64,000 nucleotides of DNA from a candidate division LCP-89 bacterium B3_LCP (GTDB lineage Bacteria > Electryoneota > B3-LCP). The stretch spans positions 496,001 through 560,000 of the forward strand of contig NJBN01000002.1 of NCBI GenBank assembly GCA_005223185.1. Direction: 5' to 3'. Of the stretch, positions 8,702-17,901 are shown piece by piece. The notes beneath the pieces are model-generated. The model did not search any database and was not told the DNA's origin. It saw only the letters and a list, made by a program, of their open reading frames with translations. Position numbers and translations under genes: made by a program. Every line of letters starts with the position of its first letter. Position 1 is the stretch's first letter.

Positions 8702-9661
8702 ATGGCTAACTATACAATGGACGTCAGAGAATATTCAACGTTGCCGGTTGACGAACTTGTCTCAAGAATTAAACGGGCGAAGAAGAAAAAAAATGCTGTC
8801 CTTTTAGTCCATAATTACCAGCGTATGGAGGTGCAGCAGCTTGCTGACTTCCTGGGTGACTCGCTGGGGCTGGCTCGGGAAGCTACCAGGACGGATGCCG
8901 ATATAATAGTCTTCTGTGGCGTAGATTTCATGGCGGAGACTGCCAAGATATTAAATCCGGATAAAAAAGTGCTGCTGCCGGATCACCGGGCAGACTGTCC
9001 CATGGCACGGATGATAGATGCTCCCTTGTTAACCGAAGCCAAACGGAAATATCCTGGTGCTGTTGTGGTTACATATGTCAATTCAACTGCTGAAGTGAAG
9101 GCGCTGTCTGATATCTGCTGTACGTCCAGCAATGCTATCAAGGTCGTCAAGTCCCTGGGTGATAAACAGATAATCTTCACGCCGGACAAAAACTTAGCTG
9201 AATACTGTCGCCAGCATACTGGGGCAGACATAATTCCCTGGGAAGGTCACTGTTACGTGCACGATCAGTTTACAACTGAAGATGTTAAAATAGCCTTAGA
9301 AATGCACCCCGATGCAATATTCATCGCGCATCCGGAATGCAGGATGGAGGTGTTATCCATAGCTGATCATGTAGCATCAACTACCGGTATGGTGAATTTC
9401 GTTACTGACAACCAGGATGAAATCCGGGAGAAGGGAATTATCATCGGTACGGAAATCGGACTGGTTGAACAAATAAACACCGAGTATCCCGATCTCCCTC
9501 TTTACCCTTTGACATCAACCGCCATTTGCGCAACGCAGAAACTAACCAACCTGGCGAAGGTCGCCTGGTGTATCGAAACCCAATCGAATGAGATAATTCT
9601 TGATGAGGAGGTTCGTTGTCGAGCTTACGGCGCCGTAAAGCGTATGATAGATATCAGTTAA
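8702..9661 (+). CDS. nadA: Quinolinate synthase A
   Basis: NadA condenses iminoaspartate with dihydroxyacetone phosphate to quinolinate, the NAD precursor, using an oxygen-sensitive 4Fe-4S cluster. The 319-residue protein has the three-fold repeated core: VHNYQRMEVQQLADFLGDSL, FCGVDFMAETAKIL with PDHRADCPMA, VNSTAEVKALSDICCTSSNA, HPECRMEV and TSTAICATQKLTNLAK. Three of the Cys residues (in DICCTSSN, HPECR and ICATQ) are the expected cluster ligands. nadB and nadC are not in the window. A dedicated promoter and candidate operator precede it, and it leads a run of six closely packed genes. Confidence 0.96.
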   Translation: MANYTMDVREYSTLPVDELVSRIKRAKKKKNAVLLVHNYQRMEVQQLADFLGDSLGLAREATRTDADIIVFCGVDFMAETAKILNPDKKVLLPDHRADCPMARMIDAPLLTEAKRKYPGAVVVTYVNSTAEVKALSDICCTSSNAIKVVKSLGDKQIIFTPDKNLAEYCRQHTGADIIPWEGHCYVHDQFTTEDVKIALEMHPDAIFIAHPECRMEVLSIADHVASTTGMVNFVTDNQDEIREKGIIIGTEIGLVEQINTEYPDLPLYPLTSTAICATQKLTNLAKVAWCIETQSNEIILDEEVRCRAYGAVKRMIDIS

Positions 9662-10362
9662 AGAAAGCCGGTTTGTGGCGCAAAATCAGGCGTAATCTGA
9701 TAGCCGGAATACTGGTGCTGCTGCCCTTGTATTTCACCTGGGTGATTCTGGTCTGGCTCTTTCTCATGATTGATGGTATCTTCAATCGGGTAGCAACGCG
9801 TGCTCTGGTTTCAGCACTGAAACTCCCCATCAGTGAAGATCAGATAATATACGGTTTAGGTGTAATAACCCTCTTAGCTGTGGTCTTCATCACCGGCTGG
9901 CTGGCTCGTAACTATTTTGGCAACCGCCTCCTGCGCTGGTTCAATCACTGGCTGGATCGCATTCCTATTGTGAAAACGGTTTACCGGACTCTACGCCAGC
10001 TTTCCGAAGCTATTTTATCGAGTGGTGGTGATGCCTTTCAAAAGCCAGTGCTAATCGAATATCCACGCAAGGGTCTGTTCACGTTGGTTTTCAAGACCGG
10101 AAATACGCAAGGACCGGTTAAAAACGCTATCGGCGAAGAATGCATTTCGGTCTTTTTGCCGTCAACACCGAATCCCACCACAGGATATATACTGTTCGTT
10201 CCTATCTCAGACGTCCATGAAGTTGAAATGAACACTCAGGATGCTCTGAAGCTTATCATATCAGGTGGTGTCATTAATCCTGATAAAAAGTGTGAATTGA
10301 CCAGAAACTCAAGGCAAACAGTCGCCTCAAATAATCCTCCCGATGAAGGCAGTTCCGGCTAA
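9616..10362 (+). CDS. DUF502 family inner-membrane protein, TTG start
   Basis: 248 residues; DUF502 proteins are membrane proteins of unknown role. Two hydrophobic helices (AGILVLLPLYFTWVILVWLF and YGLGVITLLAVVFITGWLA) flank a short loop, followed by the family segment RIPIVKTVYRTLRQLSEAI and a soluble beta-rich domain with FVPISDVHEVEM. The start is a TTG at 9616: a strong GAGGAGG lies at 9605-9611 and there is no ATG in this frame before the first helix. This makes a 46-base overlap with nadA, suggesting coupled translation. Confidence 0.85.
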   Translation: MSSLRRRKAYDRYQLKKAGLWRKIRRNLIAGILVLLPLYFTWVILVWLFLMIDGIFNRVATRALVSALKLPISEDQIIYGLGVITLLAVVFITGWLARNYFGNRLLRWFNHWLDRIPIVKTVYRTLRQLSEAILSSGGDAFQKPVLIEYPRKGLFTLVFKTGNTQGPVKNAIGEECISVFLPSTPNPTTGYILFVPISDVHEVEMNTQDALKLIISGGVINPDKKCELTRNSRQTVASNNPPDEGSSG

Positions 10363-10366
10363 AGTA

Positions 10367-12217
10367 ATGAAGAGCCGGTTCTGTCTGGCTGTCCTATGTC
10401 TATTATTCTCTGTCGGCATTATTGTCGCTGAAAACGCAGATTCCCTGCAGATACATCTTCATCATGGACTCGATGAGATGGGAGCGGGGAGCATTTTCTT
10501 TATGGACGTTGACCGCAATTTCCTTCGAGTAGCCTTACGTAGCAACCTTGATGCACTTTATCGCAGACCTGGTGGATCACAGGGGGAATTAAAAACCAAC
10601 GCCGACTTTGATCTGCGCTTGTACCGATCGCTGCATGATAAATTCGACGTCGAAGCGGTTTTTAGCGGCGATTTCTATCACTTTGAAAGATTCTCCGGTC
10701 CCGATCCCTACGACATGGGAGTCCTCAGTCCTCCCTTTAACTGGGAGATGCAATCACCTGCAGGATCCTATACGGAATCTCTGCAGAAAATAGAAAAATC
10801 CTTGGTTGGCGTTGGTGGAACCTATAAACCCGATACCGTCTTAACCTTGACAAGCGTGTTAGGACAACAGTGGGAGAGGCGCGCAGGTTTCGATGACTAC
10901 GGTCTATCAGCTTCATTTGAAGCCGAATTGGACGATTTTGAATATTACGGTTATCATAACAACTTAGACCTTTATTTTGAACAGGAAGAATTAGGCGCCC
11001 GTACCAACCGCGAAATACGCTTCGGTTACGGAATGGATAAGCAATTCTCCCAGAATAGTTCTGACAGGTTGGAAGTGCTCTACCATCACAAGAGATACGA
11101 CTATCACATCTGGGGAACTAATTCTATTGGCAGGAGGACCGATTCACAGCAGATTCTCAACAATCAACTGATATACGATCCTTTAACCAGTATTAAGTTA
11201 CACATGGATACCCAACTGGCAGGATCAACCCACAAAGACCGCACTGCAACGGCTGAAAATACCAGAGATGAATTCACCACGTCAAACGCGCTCACACTTT
11301 TGGGTGATTATGAAACCATTGCCGGTTGGACCAGGTTGAAATTCGACTGGGGCGCTCAAGAAGATGCTACAGGCTTAAAGCGGGACCGGGGCACGTCATT
11401 GGAAGGGAATTTTTCCTGGACTCCCTCTGAGGAAGATTCTCTGGCTTTCTTGACAGCACTACGCAAACGCCAGTATGATACTTCAGACACTGCCAATTAC
11501 GACGATAGAGACCGCCTGCGCTACGAAGTCGATCTCGCCTATAAACATGAATTCAGCCCCTATTTTCGTGCGCTAGCACGTGTTCAGACCACACTGGAAC
11601 ATTTAGTCTATATTTACGGCGAGAAGAGCGATCAGAACCGCTGGAATAGAATCTTCAAGCTTAGACCGGAAATCTCCTTTGAACCGCACCCAGATTGGAG
11701 TAATATCGCTCGCTTTGAGTTAGTGGCAAACACCACCGATTACGACTTCGAATTGGATCCCGATCTCATCAAGAGCACCATATTCCGCCGCTACACCGCC
11801 AGTGACATTATCAACTGGGATTTCAACCGCCGTTGGACGTTAAGCCTGAGCTATACTCTTGACCTGGAAGATGGGGGACGGTTCCTCTGGAACGAATGGA
11901 TCCAGCAGATATCCGAAGAATACCAAACTCATCACATGACCCTGTTAATCATGCGGCAGACGCACCGGGAAATATTCGTTGATGCCGGGCTTTCCATGTA
12001 TGAACGCAAGGGTTGGGAATATTATCTTGATCCTGAAGAGGGCACAGTCAAATCACCGTTTTTCTATCTCTCGCGCTGGGGGCCGGTGATCCAGTTGAAT
12101 TACATCACTTCAAATGGACTGAACCTGAGAATGGATGGTGATCTATCCTGGGTACATGAATGGAATAAAGATGATTACACTCTGGTCAACTTAGATATTA
12201 CACTCTCCTGGCGATGA
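10367..12217 (+). CDS. Exported outer-membrane beta-barrel protein, unknown family
   Basis: 616 residues starting with a clear signal peptide (MKSRFCLAVLCLLFSVGIIV, cleavage near VAENAD). The mature part is rich in Tyr, Trp, Asp and Arg with alternating short strands such as RLEVLYHHKRYDYHIWG and WTLSLSYTLDLEDGGRF, ending NLDITLSWR with an aromatic penultimate residue, the usual signature of a barrel. I do not recognise the family. An in-frame ATG at 10343 lies inside the DUF502 gene; 10367 sits just past its stop and gives a compact signal peptide. It overlaps the downstream POTRA gene by four bases, so the pair may work together. Confidence 0.7.
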   Translation: MKSRFCLAVLCLLFSVGIIVAENADSLQIHLHHGLDEMGAGSIFFMDVDRNFLRVALRSNLDALYRRPGGSQGELKTNADFDLRLYRSLHDKFDVEAVFSGDFYHFERFSGPDPYDMGVLSPPFNWEMQSPAGSYTESLQKIEKSLVGVGGTYKPDTVLTLTSVLGQQWERRAGFDDYGLSASFEAELDDFEYYGYHNNLDLYFEQEELGARTNREIRFGYGMDKQFSQNSSDRLEVLYHHKRYDYHIWGTNSIGRRTDSQQILNNQLIYDPLTSIKLHMDTQLAGSTHKDRTATAENTRDEFTTSNALTLLGDYETIAGWTRLKFDWGAQEDATGLKRDRGTSLEGNFSWTPSEEDSLAFLTALRKRQYDTSDTANYDDRDRLRYEVDLAYKHEFSPYFRALARVQTTLEHLVYIYGEKSDQNRWNRIFKLRPEISFEPHPDWSNIARFELVANTTDYDFELDPDLIKSTIFRRYTASDIINWDFNRRWTLSLSYTLDLEDGGRFLWNEWIQQISEEYQTHHMTLLIMRQTHREIFVDAGLSMYERKGWEYYLDPEEGTVKSPFFYLSRWGPVIQLNYITSNGLNLRMDGDLSWVHEWNKDDYTLVNLDITLSWR

Positions 12218-13551
12218 TTACTGAAGTTTTGAAAAATGGGGTGCTCCTCTGTTGTTTATTGCTTATCGCGCTGCTTACGCTATTTGGCACTGCTTCAGCC
12301 CAATTACATATTGAAGAACCATCCCTCCTGAATCGCCCCATAGCGGATATTGTTATCACTGGTAATTACGTTACAGATGAGAAGGTAATTCTCAGTGAAA
12401 TGAAGACCCGAAAAGGTGTGATTCCCACGCGTGAAATGCTGGAACTTGACATGCTCAGAGTGCAAGGTTTGGATATATTCACCCGTGTGGAATTCTTCCT
12501 CCTTGAAAGTGCGGGAAAGTCGGTTCTAAATATCGTAGTCACCGAAGAATGGTATATTTTCCCATTGCCCTATTGGAGCTTGTCGGATGATACGCCACCG
12601 GAATTGACCTACGGTTTTCGGTTTCAGCAGAAGAACTTTCGCGGACGCAATGAAACTCTAAGCATCAGCCTGTGGAGCGGTGATGATCGTGGTTACATGC
12701 TCTCGCACACCACACCCCGTCTTAGAGGGAATCCCACACTGACCAGTTCCGTTTCTCTTTATCAAATAACCCAAACCAGCAACAATCTGGCTGTCAAAGA
12801 TCTGGATCTGGAGAGCCGCCATACCGTGGCACAATTCGCCATTGGTAAACGATGGACGAGGGAATTTGTCAGCGGAATTGGTTGCAGGTTTCACCTGGTG
12901 CGTGCAGAAAATCCACTTCAACTCGCCGGTGATGGGTTATTGGATCGCATCGTTGAAACGCATGTATCCACTACCTGGGACGGTAGAGATTTGAGGCAGT
13001 TATCCAGGAGAGGTTTATTCGGAAGTGTGCGGTATGTCCAGGGTTGGGTACTGTCTTTAAAACAACAGTATCAACGTTTTTCGGTTGATTTACGTTCATA
13101 TTTGCCTTATCATTTTATATCACTGTGTTCACGGTTGCAGTGGCATCCGTCATGGGGAAGCTTACCGCCGTACGACTGGACAATAATTGATGATAATTCC
13201 TACATTCGCAGTGTTAATTTATCGGATGAAGGTGAATCCTTCTATTCTGCTACCTTTGAGATTCGCTTTGACTTGTTGCCCCTGCGTTATTTTACCTGGC
13301 AGCGAGCGCCGTATTTCAAGCAGTACTTTACCAACCTGCAATATGGCCTGGCAGCGGAAATATTCTTGGAAACGGGAGATGCTTACAGCATTTCTGATAA
13401 AACCTCGGTTGATAATCTCATGTGGGGGTATGGTGTAGGCTTATTACTCAGGCTGCCCTATGCAGACGTTATTCGCCTGGAAAGTTCCTGGAACCCGGAA
13501 TATTCTTTTAGTGATGTTCTCTTATCTTGGAAATTAGGCATTTCCTTCTGA
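12214..13551 (+). CDS. POTRA-containing outer-membrane protein (BamA/TamA-like)
   Basis: 445 residues with a signal peptide (ALLTLFGTASAQ), then a single POTRA-like domain beginning IADIVITGNYVTDEKVILSE and ending VVTEEWYIFPLPYW, then a C-terminal barrel that finishes LLSWKLGISF. This is the plan of the BamA/TamA/D15 superfamily with only one POTRA, so much shorter than BamA (about 800 residues). Members insert or secrete proteins through the outer membrane, or act as surface antigens. The ATG overlaps the stop of the preceding barrel gene (ATGA). A link between the two barrels is inference. Confidence 0.8.
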   Translation: MITEVLKNGVLLCCLLLIALLTLFGTASAQLHIEEPSLLNRPIADIVITGNYVTDEKVILSEMKTRKGVIPTREMLELDMLRVQGLDIFTRVEFFLLESAGKSVLNIVVTEEWYIFPLPYWSLSDDTPPELTYGFRFQQKNFRGRNETLSISLWSGDDRGYMLSHTTPRLRGNPTLTSSVSLYQITQTSNNLAVKDLDLESRHTVAQFAIGKRWTREFVSGIGCRFHLVRAENPLQLAGDGLLDRIVETHVSTTWDGRDLRQLSRRGLFGSVRYVQGWVLSLKQQYQRFSVDLRSYLPYHFISLCSRLQWHPSWGSLPPYDWTIIDDNSYIRSVNLSDEGESFYSATFEIRFDLLPLRYFTWQRAPYFKQYFTNLQYGLAAEIFLETGDAYSISDKTSVDNLMWGYGVGLLLRLPYADVIRLESSWNPEYSFSDVLLSWKLGISF

Positions 13552-13565
13552 CAAAAGACTTCTCG

Positions 13566-14276
13566 ATGCGTCATCAGTTCACGTTTTATATCGATCCATC
13601 CGCAATATCCGGTGATGAAGTTTACTTCAATTCTGGGGAGACGCATCACATACGTAACGTCCTCCGTTTGCAGAATGGACAGGAGATAATTGCGACAGAC
13701 GGTACGGGCTGGGAATTCCACATAATCCTGCAAGACCCGGACAAAGAGCATCAGAGGGGGAAGATCGTAAAACGTGAGATTTTAGAGGAAACTCCACCTC
13801 TTCCAGTTTCGATAACCATACCCTGCTTAAAAGGTGAACGATGGCTGTTCGCCGTGGAAATAGCCTGTGAATTAGGCGTGCAGAAAATTATTCCGGTTAA
13901 TTTTGTTCTATCACAGGCGAAATGGACAGAAACCCGCCTGCAGAAGGCTAAGAAAAAAGCTATCGAATGTTTAAAACAATCCGGTGGTGCGTTTTTAACT
14001 CAGGTTGAAGAACCGGATGATCTTACGGGAGTTCTACAGAGAAACAGTTCAACAGAAATCTGGTTTGCACATCAGAAGGGAAGGCAGAATTCTGTAATTA
14101 GAGCTGATACTCTAATCATCGTAGGACCAGAATCGGGCTTGGATGACAGCGAAGTTAAGATTTTAACCGATCTTAACGCCCGGAGCTTCTATTTAGGTAG
14201 CAGACGATTGCGCTCGGAAATCGCAGTAGCAGCAGTATTAGGGCAAATATCATCGAATTTCATGAATACGAAATAA
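13566..14276 (+). CDS. rsmE: 16S rRNA m3U1498 methyltransferase
   Basis: RsmE methylates N3 of U1498 in 16S rRNA with S-adenosylmethionine. From ATG 13566 the protein has 236 residues, near the family norm. An N-terminal PUA-like part (HHIRNVLRLQNGQEI) precedes the SPOUT knot, with GPESGLDDSEV and LGSRRLRSEIAVAAVLGQI as the SAM-binding motifs. The longer frame from 13527 would begin inside the POTRA gene and is not needed. The gene follows the POTRA gene by 14 bases. Confidence 0.93.
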   Translation: MRHQFTFYIDPSAISGDEVYFNSGETHHIRNVLRLQNGQEIIATDGTGWEFHIILQDPDKEHQRGKIVKREILEETPPLPVSITIPCLKGERWLFAVEIACELGVQKIIPVNFVLSQAKWTETRLQKAKKKAIECLKQSGGAFLTQVEEPDDLTGVLQRNSSTEIWFAHQKGRQNSVIRADTLIIVGPESGLDDSEVKILTDLNARSFYLGSRRLRSEIAVAAVLGQISSNFMNTK

Positions 14277-14289
14277 AACGAGGTTAACT

Positions 14290-14631
14290 ATGGATTGCAT
14301 TTTCTGCAACATTACCAAGGGTGCCATACCGGCTGACATACTGCATCGTGATGACGATGTGATGGCCTTTAAGGATATTAATCCTAAAGCACCCGTGCAT
14401 ATATTGATCATTCCCATCAAGCATATTGAAACCGTATTGGATCTATCAGATGAAGATAACGCCTTGATTGGGAAAATGGTAATGGTGGCTAATCAACTGG
14501 CTGAAAAGGAAGGCATAGACGAGAATGGCTTCCGATTGGTCTTTAACTGCCGAGAGCACGGCGGACAGGAAGTCTATCACCTCCATCTGCACCTGATGGG
14601 CGGGCGTTCGTTTCGCTGGCCGCCAGGGTAA
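14290..14631 (+). CDS. HIT family nucleotide hydrolase (HinT-like)
   Basis: 113 residues of the histidine-triad family. The N-terminal DCIFCNITKGAIPADILHRD, the nucleotide-binding NPKAPVHILIIP and the catalytic triad HLHLHLMGGR near the C-terminus are all intact. HinT-type enzymes cleave aminoacyl-AMP and adenosine phosphoramidates in the cytoplasm. It begins 13 bases after rsmE and closes the nadA-led gene run; the miaB promoter follows. Confidence 0.95.
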   Translation: MDCIFCNITKGAIPADILHRDDDVMAFKDINPKAPVHILIIPIKHIETVLDLSDEDNALIGKMVMVANQLAEKEGIDENGFRLVFNCREHGGQEVYHLHLHLMGGRSFRWPPG

Positions 14632-14667
14632 TAAGCTATCTTGTTCAAATCACAGTAACTAAAGTAC

Positions 14668-14696
14668 TTGATCTTTTCTCCGGTAGATTGTACATT
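14668..14696 (+). promoter_or_regulatory. Promoter of miaB
   Basis: TTGATC (14668-14673), 17 bases, then TACATT (14691-14696), with C before the first box and G before the second as in the other promoters in this window. The leader to the GTG start would be about 40 bases. Confidence 0.6.
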
Positions 14697-14740
14697 ATAA
14701 GTTCTGAAACAAATCACCGATTGTTAATATTTAACGCAAA

Positions 14741-16048
14741 GTGAAGGTATTCATAGATACATACGGCTGCCAGATGAACGTGTATGACGGAGAACTGGTA
14801 ACCGGTCTCCTGCTATCTGACGGCTTCGGCATTACGCAGGAAGCTGAAGATGCGGACGTCATTTTGATAAACACCTGCAGTGTTCGTGATCATGCCGAGC
14901 AGAGAGCTTTGGGAAGATTGCGTTCATTGGGAGCGCTAAAACGAAAGCAGCCGCACTTAGTTCTCGGTGTTTTAGGCTGCATGGCGGAAAGAATGCAGGA
15001 AACAATTCTTAAAACGGCACCCGACGTAGATCTGATAGCTGGTCCTGATTCTTACCGCCAACTTCCTGAAATTATCCGGAAGCACTTAAATGGCAGCTTT
15101 GGGAAATTTTCCATAGTGCCCGGTGATGCTGGTGAAGATTTTACGGATATTATGCCATCAAGGGGAAATGGCATAAACGCTTATATGGCTATCATGCGCG
15201 GCTGCAATAATTACTGTTCATACTGCATAGTGCCTCACGTGCGCGGTAGAGAACGCAGCCGCCATCCCGATGATATTATTATTGAGATCGAAAGATCCGT
15301 TGAAGAGGGCTTTCCTGAAGTTACCCTGCTTGGTCAAAATGTCAATTCATATAAGTGGTCAGACTTGGGTTTCCACGAGCTGCTGGATCGCGTGTCGCGG
15401 GTTAGCGGCTTGAAGAGGATACGTTTTTTAACTTCTCACCCCAGAGACTTAAGCGAAGAACTGATCGAACGGATGGTTATGGGAGGCAATATATGTCCAT
15501 CCCTGCACCTGCCGGTGCAAGCGGGTTCTGATCGCATCTTAAAACTGATGAAACGGCGATATACCAGAAGTGAATACGTCAGTAAAATCCATAAGCTTAG
15601 AGAAGCAGTGCCTGATATAGCTATCACCACCGATCTTTTGTGCGGTTTTCCCGGAGAGACTGAGAATGATTTCCAACAGACGCTGGATCTGATTGGTGAA
15701 GTTCGCTTCGATGATGCATTCACCTTCAAATACTCACCTCGCCCTGGTACTGCCGCCGCCGCCATGGAAGATGACGTCCCCGAAGCTGAAAAGGTAGAAC
15801 GCTTGGAACGCATGATTGCGCTATGCAGAAAGTATTCCGACAATTCGCGCAAGGAGATGATTGGCAGGGAAGTGGAAGTGCTGATGGAAAGCGTCAGTCC
15901 AAAAAACGCCAGCGAATGGACAGGACGGACCGGGTGCGGTCGAGTAACGTTAGTTCCCGGCGCATACAAACAAGGTCAGTTAGTGCGCCTTAAGGTGGAG
16001 AAAGTCCTGGGTTTCTCACTATGGGGAAACCCGGTATTAACAGTGTAG
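14741..16048 (+). CDS. miaB: tRNA-2-methylthio-N6-dimethylallyladenosine synthase
   Basis: MiaB is a radical-SAM methylthiotransferase that adds the 2-methylthio group to i6A37 of tRNAs. The 435-residue protein has the UPF0004 cysteines (TYGCQMN, NTCSVRDHAEQRA, GCMAERM), the radical-SAM triad in GCNNYCSYCIVPHVRGRERS and a C-terminal TRAM domain. NTCSVRDHAEQRALGRL and IVPHVRGRERSR are MiaB-specific rather than RimO-like. The start is GTG at 14741, giving MKVFIDTYGC, the normal beginning. It has its own promoter upstream. Confidence 0.96.
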   Translation: MKVFIDTYGCQMNVYDGELVTGLLLSDGFGITQEAEDADVILINTCSVRDHAEQRALGRLRSLGALKRKQPHLVLGVLGCMAERMQETILKTAPDVDLIAGPDSYRQLPEIIRKHLNGSFGKFSIVPGDAGEDFTDIMPSRGNGINAYMAIMRGCNNYCSYCIVPHVRGRERSRHPDDIIIEIERSVEEGFPEVTLLGQNVNSYKWSDLGFHELLDRVSRVSGLKRIRFLTSHPRDLSEELIERMVMGGNICPSLHLPVQAGSDRILKLMKRRYTRSEYVSKIHKLREAVPDIAITTDLLCGFPGETENDFQQTLDLIGEVRFDDAFTFKYSPRPGTAAAAMEDDVPEAEKVERLERMIALCRKYSDNSRKEMIGREVEVLMESVSPKNASEWTGRTGCGRVTLVPGAYKQGQLVRLKVEKVLGFSLWGNPVLTV

Positions 16049-16092
16049 ATATCACAACTTCTAAATAAAAACAATTGCAAACAGGAGGTCCT

Positions 16093-16434
16093 ATGTGGAT
16101 TGTCCGCTGGATTTTAATTATAGTGTTGATCCTGGCTCTGGTCGGTTTCTTAGGCTTGAATCAGGATGAACTGGTTGACGTGGATTTCCTCTTCTGGGAA
16201 TCACCGCCAATTCCGTTAGCGTACGCTCTTTTCTTCGCTTTTGCCTGCGGTATGGTGGTTCATTTGTTAATGGCCATATTCCGTCAGTTAAAACTGCGAT
16301 CAGTAATTAACAAACAAAAACGTCAGATCCGCAGGTTACAGGACGAACTGGAAAACTTGAGAAATCTGTCCATCGATGATGAATTACCTGCTTCACAAAC
16401 TGTCGGTACCAATAATAATCAATTAGAGGATTAA
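16093..16434 (+). CDS. lapA: LapA domain (DUF1049) membrane protein
   Basis: 113 residues with two membrane helices (WIVRWILIIVLILALVGFLG and LAYALFFAFACGMVVHLLMA) joined by the family segment DVDFLFWESPPIPL, then a basic, coiled tail. LapA works with LapB to control LPS assembly and LpxC turnover in E. coli. AGGAGG lies ten bases before the ATG at 16093 and settles the start; the longer TTG frame from 16075 includes this ribosome site. lapB follows six bases later, the standard pairing. Confidence 0.88.
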   Translation: MWIVRWILIIVLILALVGFLGLNQDELVDVDFLFWESPPIPLAYALFFAFACGMVVHLLMAIFRQLKLRSVINKQKRQIRRLQDELENLRNLSIDDELPASQTVGTNNNQLED

Positions 16435-16440
16435 GTCAAC

Positions 16441-17580
16441 ATGACCATGACAATCCTGGTAGTTGCCACAGCGCTGGTGGTGGCTATAATAATATTATCG
16501 CTCGTACGAGTTAAGAAAAATAAATCTGCCAAAGAAATGGATCAGCCCTATACCAGAGGCTTGAACTTTCTTTTAGCCGGTGAAATAGAGAAGGCCAAGG
16601 AGCAGTTCAGTCAGGCGGTGCGGACGGATTCCGATAACATAGATGCTTATCTGAAACTTGGCGCATTGATGAGGCAGAGTGGTCAGGCATCTCAGGCGAT
16701 CAAGGTTCACCAGAGTCTCACCATCAGGATGGAACTCAAGCAAGCTCAAAAGGTGGAGATTTACCGGGAATTAGCCTCAGATTACCTGGCTTCTGGATCG
16801 TACGCAAAAGCAGCGGAATTTTCAGATAAGATATTAAGCCTGCTGAAAGAAGACCGCAAAGCGCTAAAGTTACGCATCGATATAGCGGAAAAGGAAGGGG
16901 ATTGGACCATCGCATTCAACCTCACCAAACGATTAGCATCCGTCGATGGTGTTAAACTGGACGATCAGTTAGCGCTATATCGAGTGCAGGAAGGATACAA
17001 ACTCATTGACGTGGGTAAAGGTAAAGATGGCCGTATAAAGTGTAGAGAAGCCTTGAAGATTGACCGCAAATGTGCGCCCGCTTACCTCTGCCTGGTTAAA
17101 TCCTACATCGAAGAAGAACGCCAGGATGATGCACTGAAAGAAGTGAGGAACCTCCTGAATCACAACCCGGAAAAGGGCTACTTAGCCTATGATATCATGG
17201 AAGACCTTTACTTCAACTTAAAACGCTTCGATGAAATTGAAGGTCTCTATAGAGATATCATCACGGAAAGACCCGGTGATCTTCAAGCCAGCCGTGCCTT
17301 AGCACGGTTCCTGCACAGGAAAGGCGATGTTGACAGAACTTTAGCCGTTTGCCAGGATGCGCTCATCCACTTCCCTGAAGACGTATGGATGCGCCGCTAC
17401 ATGATTCGAACGCTTTTAGATGCGGGCAGGACGGAAGGCATTGGTCCTATTGCCATCGAACTGTTAGACCGCATTTTCGATGAACGCCCGCAATTTACCT
17501 GTTCAAGTTGCGGCTATAAAACCAATGAAGCTCTCGTGCTCTGTCCGGAATGTTCTTCCCTGGGTACTTTTAAATTATAG
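16441..17580 (+). CDS. lapB: LapB-like TPR protein with C-terminal rubredoxin-type zinc site
   Basis: 379 residues: an N-terminal membrane helix (MTMTILVVATALVVAIIILS), about eight TPR motifs (for example NFLLAGEIEKAKEQFSQAVR), and a C-terminal metal site CSSCGYKTNEALVLCPECSS, the hallmark of LapB (YciM). In E. coli LapB guides FtsH to degrade LpxC and scaffolds LPS assembly at the inner membrane. Its pairing with lapA and the presence of the lpt genes upstream agree with that role here. The residue length matches the E. coli protein (389) closely. Confidence 0.92.
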   Translation: MTMTILVVATALVVAIIILSLVRVKKNKSAKEMDQPYTRGLNFLLAGEIEKAKEQFSQAVRTDSDNIDAYLKLGALMRQSGQASQAIKVHQSLTIRMELKQAQKVEIYRELASDYLASGSYAKAAEFSDKILSLLKEDRKALKLRIDIAEKEGDWTIAFNLTKRLASVDGVKLDDQLALYRVQEGYKLIDVGKGKDGRIKCREALKIDRKCAPAYLCLVKSYIEEERQDDALKEVRNLLNHNPEKGYLAYDIMEDLYFNLKRFDEIEGLYRDIITERPGDLQASRALARFLHRKGDVDRTLAVCQDALIHFPEDVWMRRYMIRTLLDAGRTEGIGPIAIELLDRIFDERPQFTCSSCGYKTNEALVLCPECSSLGTFKL

Positions 17581-17601
17581 AATTTAAACAACTGGCGATA
17601 C

Positions 17602-17889
17602 ATGATCAAACTGGCTCGTAAAATTATCATAGCAGTTATCGGACTAACCATAGTGTTGATCGGCATCATCATGCTGGTTACACCTGGGCCGGCAATTATA
17701 GTTATCCCATTGGGGCTGGCAGTGCTGGCTACGGAATTCGTATGGGCGAAGAGGATACTGAGGCGGGTCAGAGAAGATGGTATGAAAGTGGGCACGGCAA
17801 TCTTGAAATCCATGCCTTTCTACAGACCTAAAAAGAAGCACAATCCAACTAAAGCTAATCCTGAAATAGAAAAATCAAAGGTAGCCTGA
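17602..17889 (+). CDS. PGPGW family transmembrane protein
   Basis: A 95-residue protein with two membrane helices: IIIAVIGLTIVLIGIIMLVT and the GPAIIVIPLGLAVLATEFVW segment. TPGPAIIVIPLGLAVLATEF followed by WAKRILRRVRE is the recognised PGPGW pattern of a family with no known function. The tail is highly basic. It lies 21 bases after lapB and 12 bases before the SPOR gene. Confidence 0.8.
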   Translation: MIKLARKIIIAVIGLTIVLIGIIMLVTPGPAIIVIPLGLAVLATEFVWAKRILRRVREDGMKVGTAILKSMPFYRPKKKHNPTKANPEIEKSKVA

Positions 17890-17901
17890 AAATTCAGTAA
17901 G

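Noticed and set aside
16975-17163. Minus-strand frame in lapB
   Set aside because: Shadow frame inside a conserved TPR gene.
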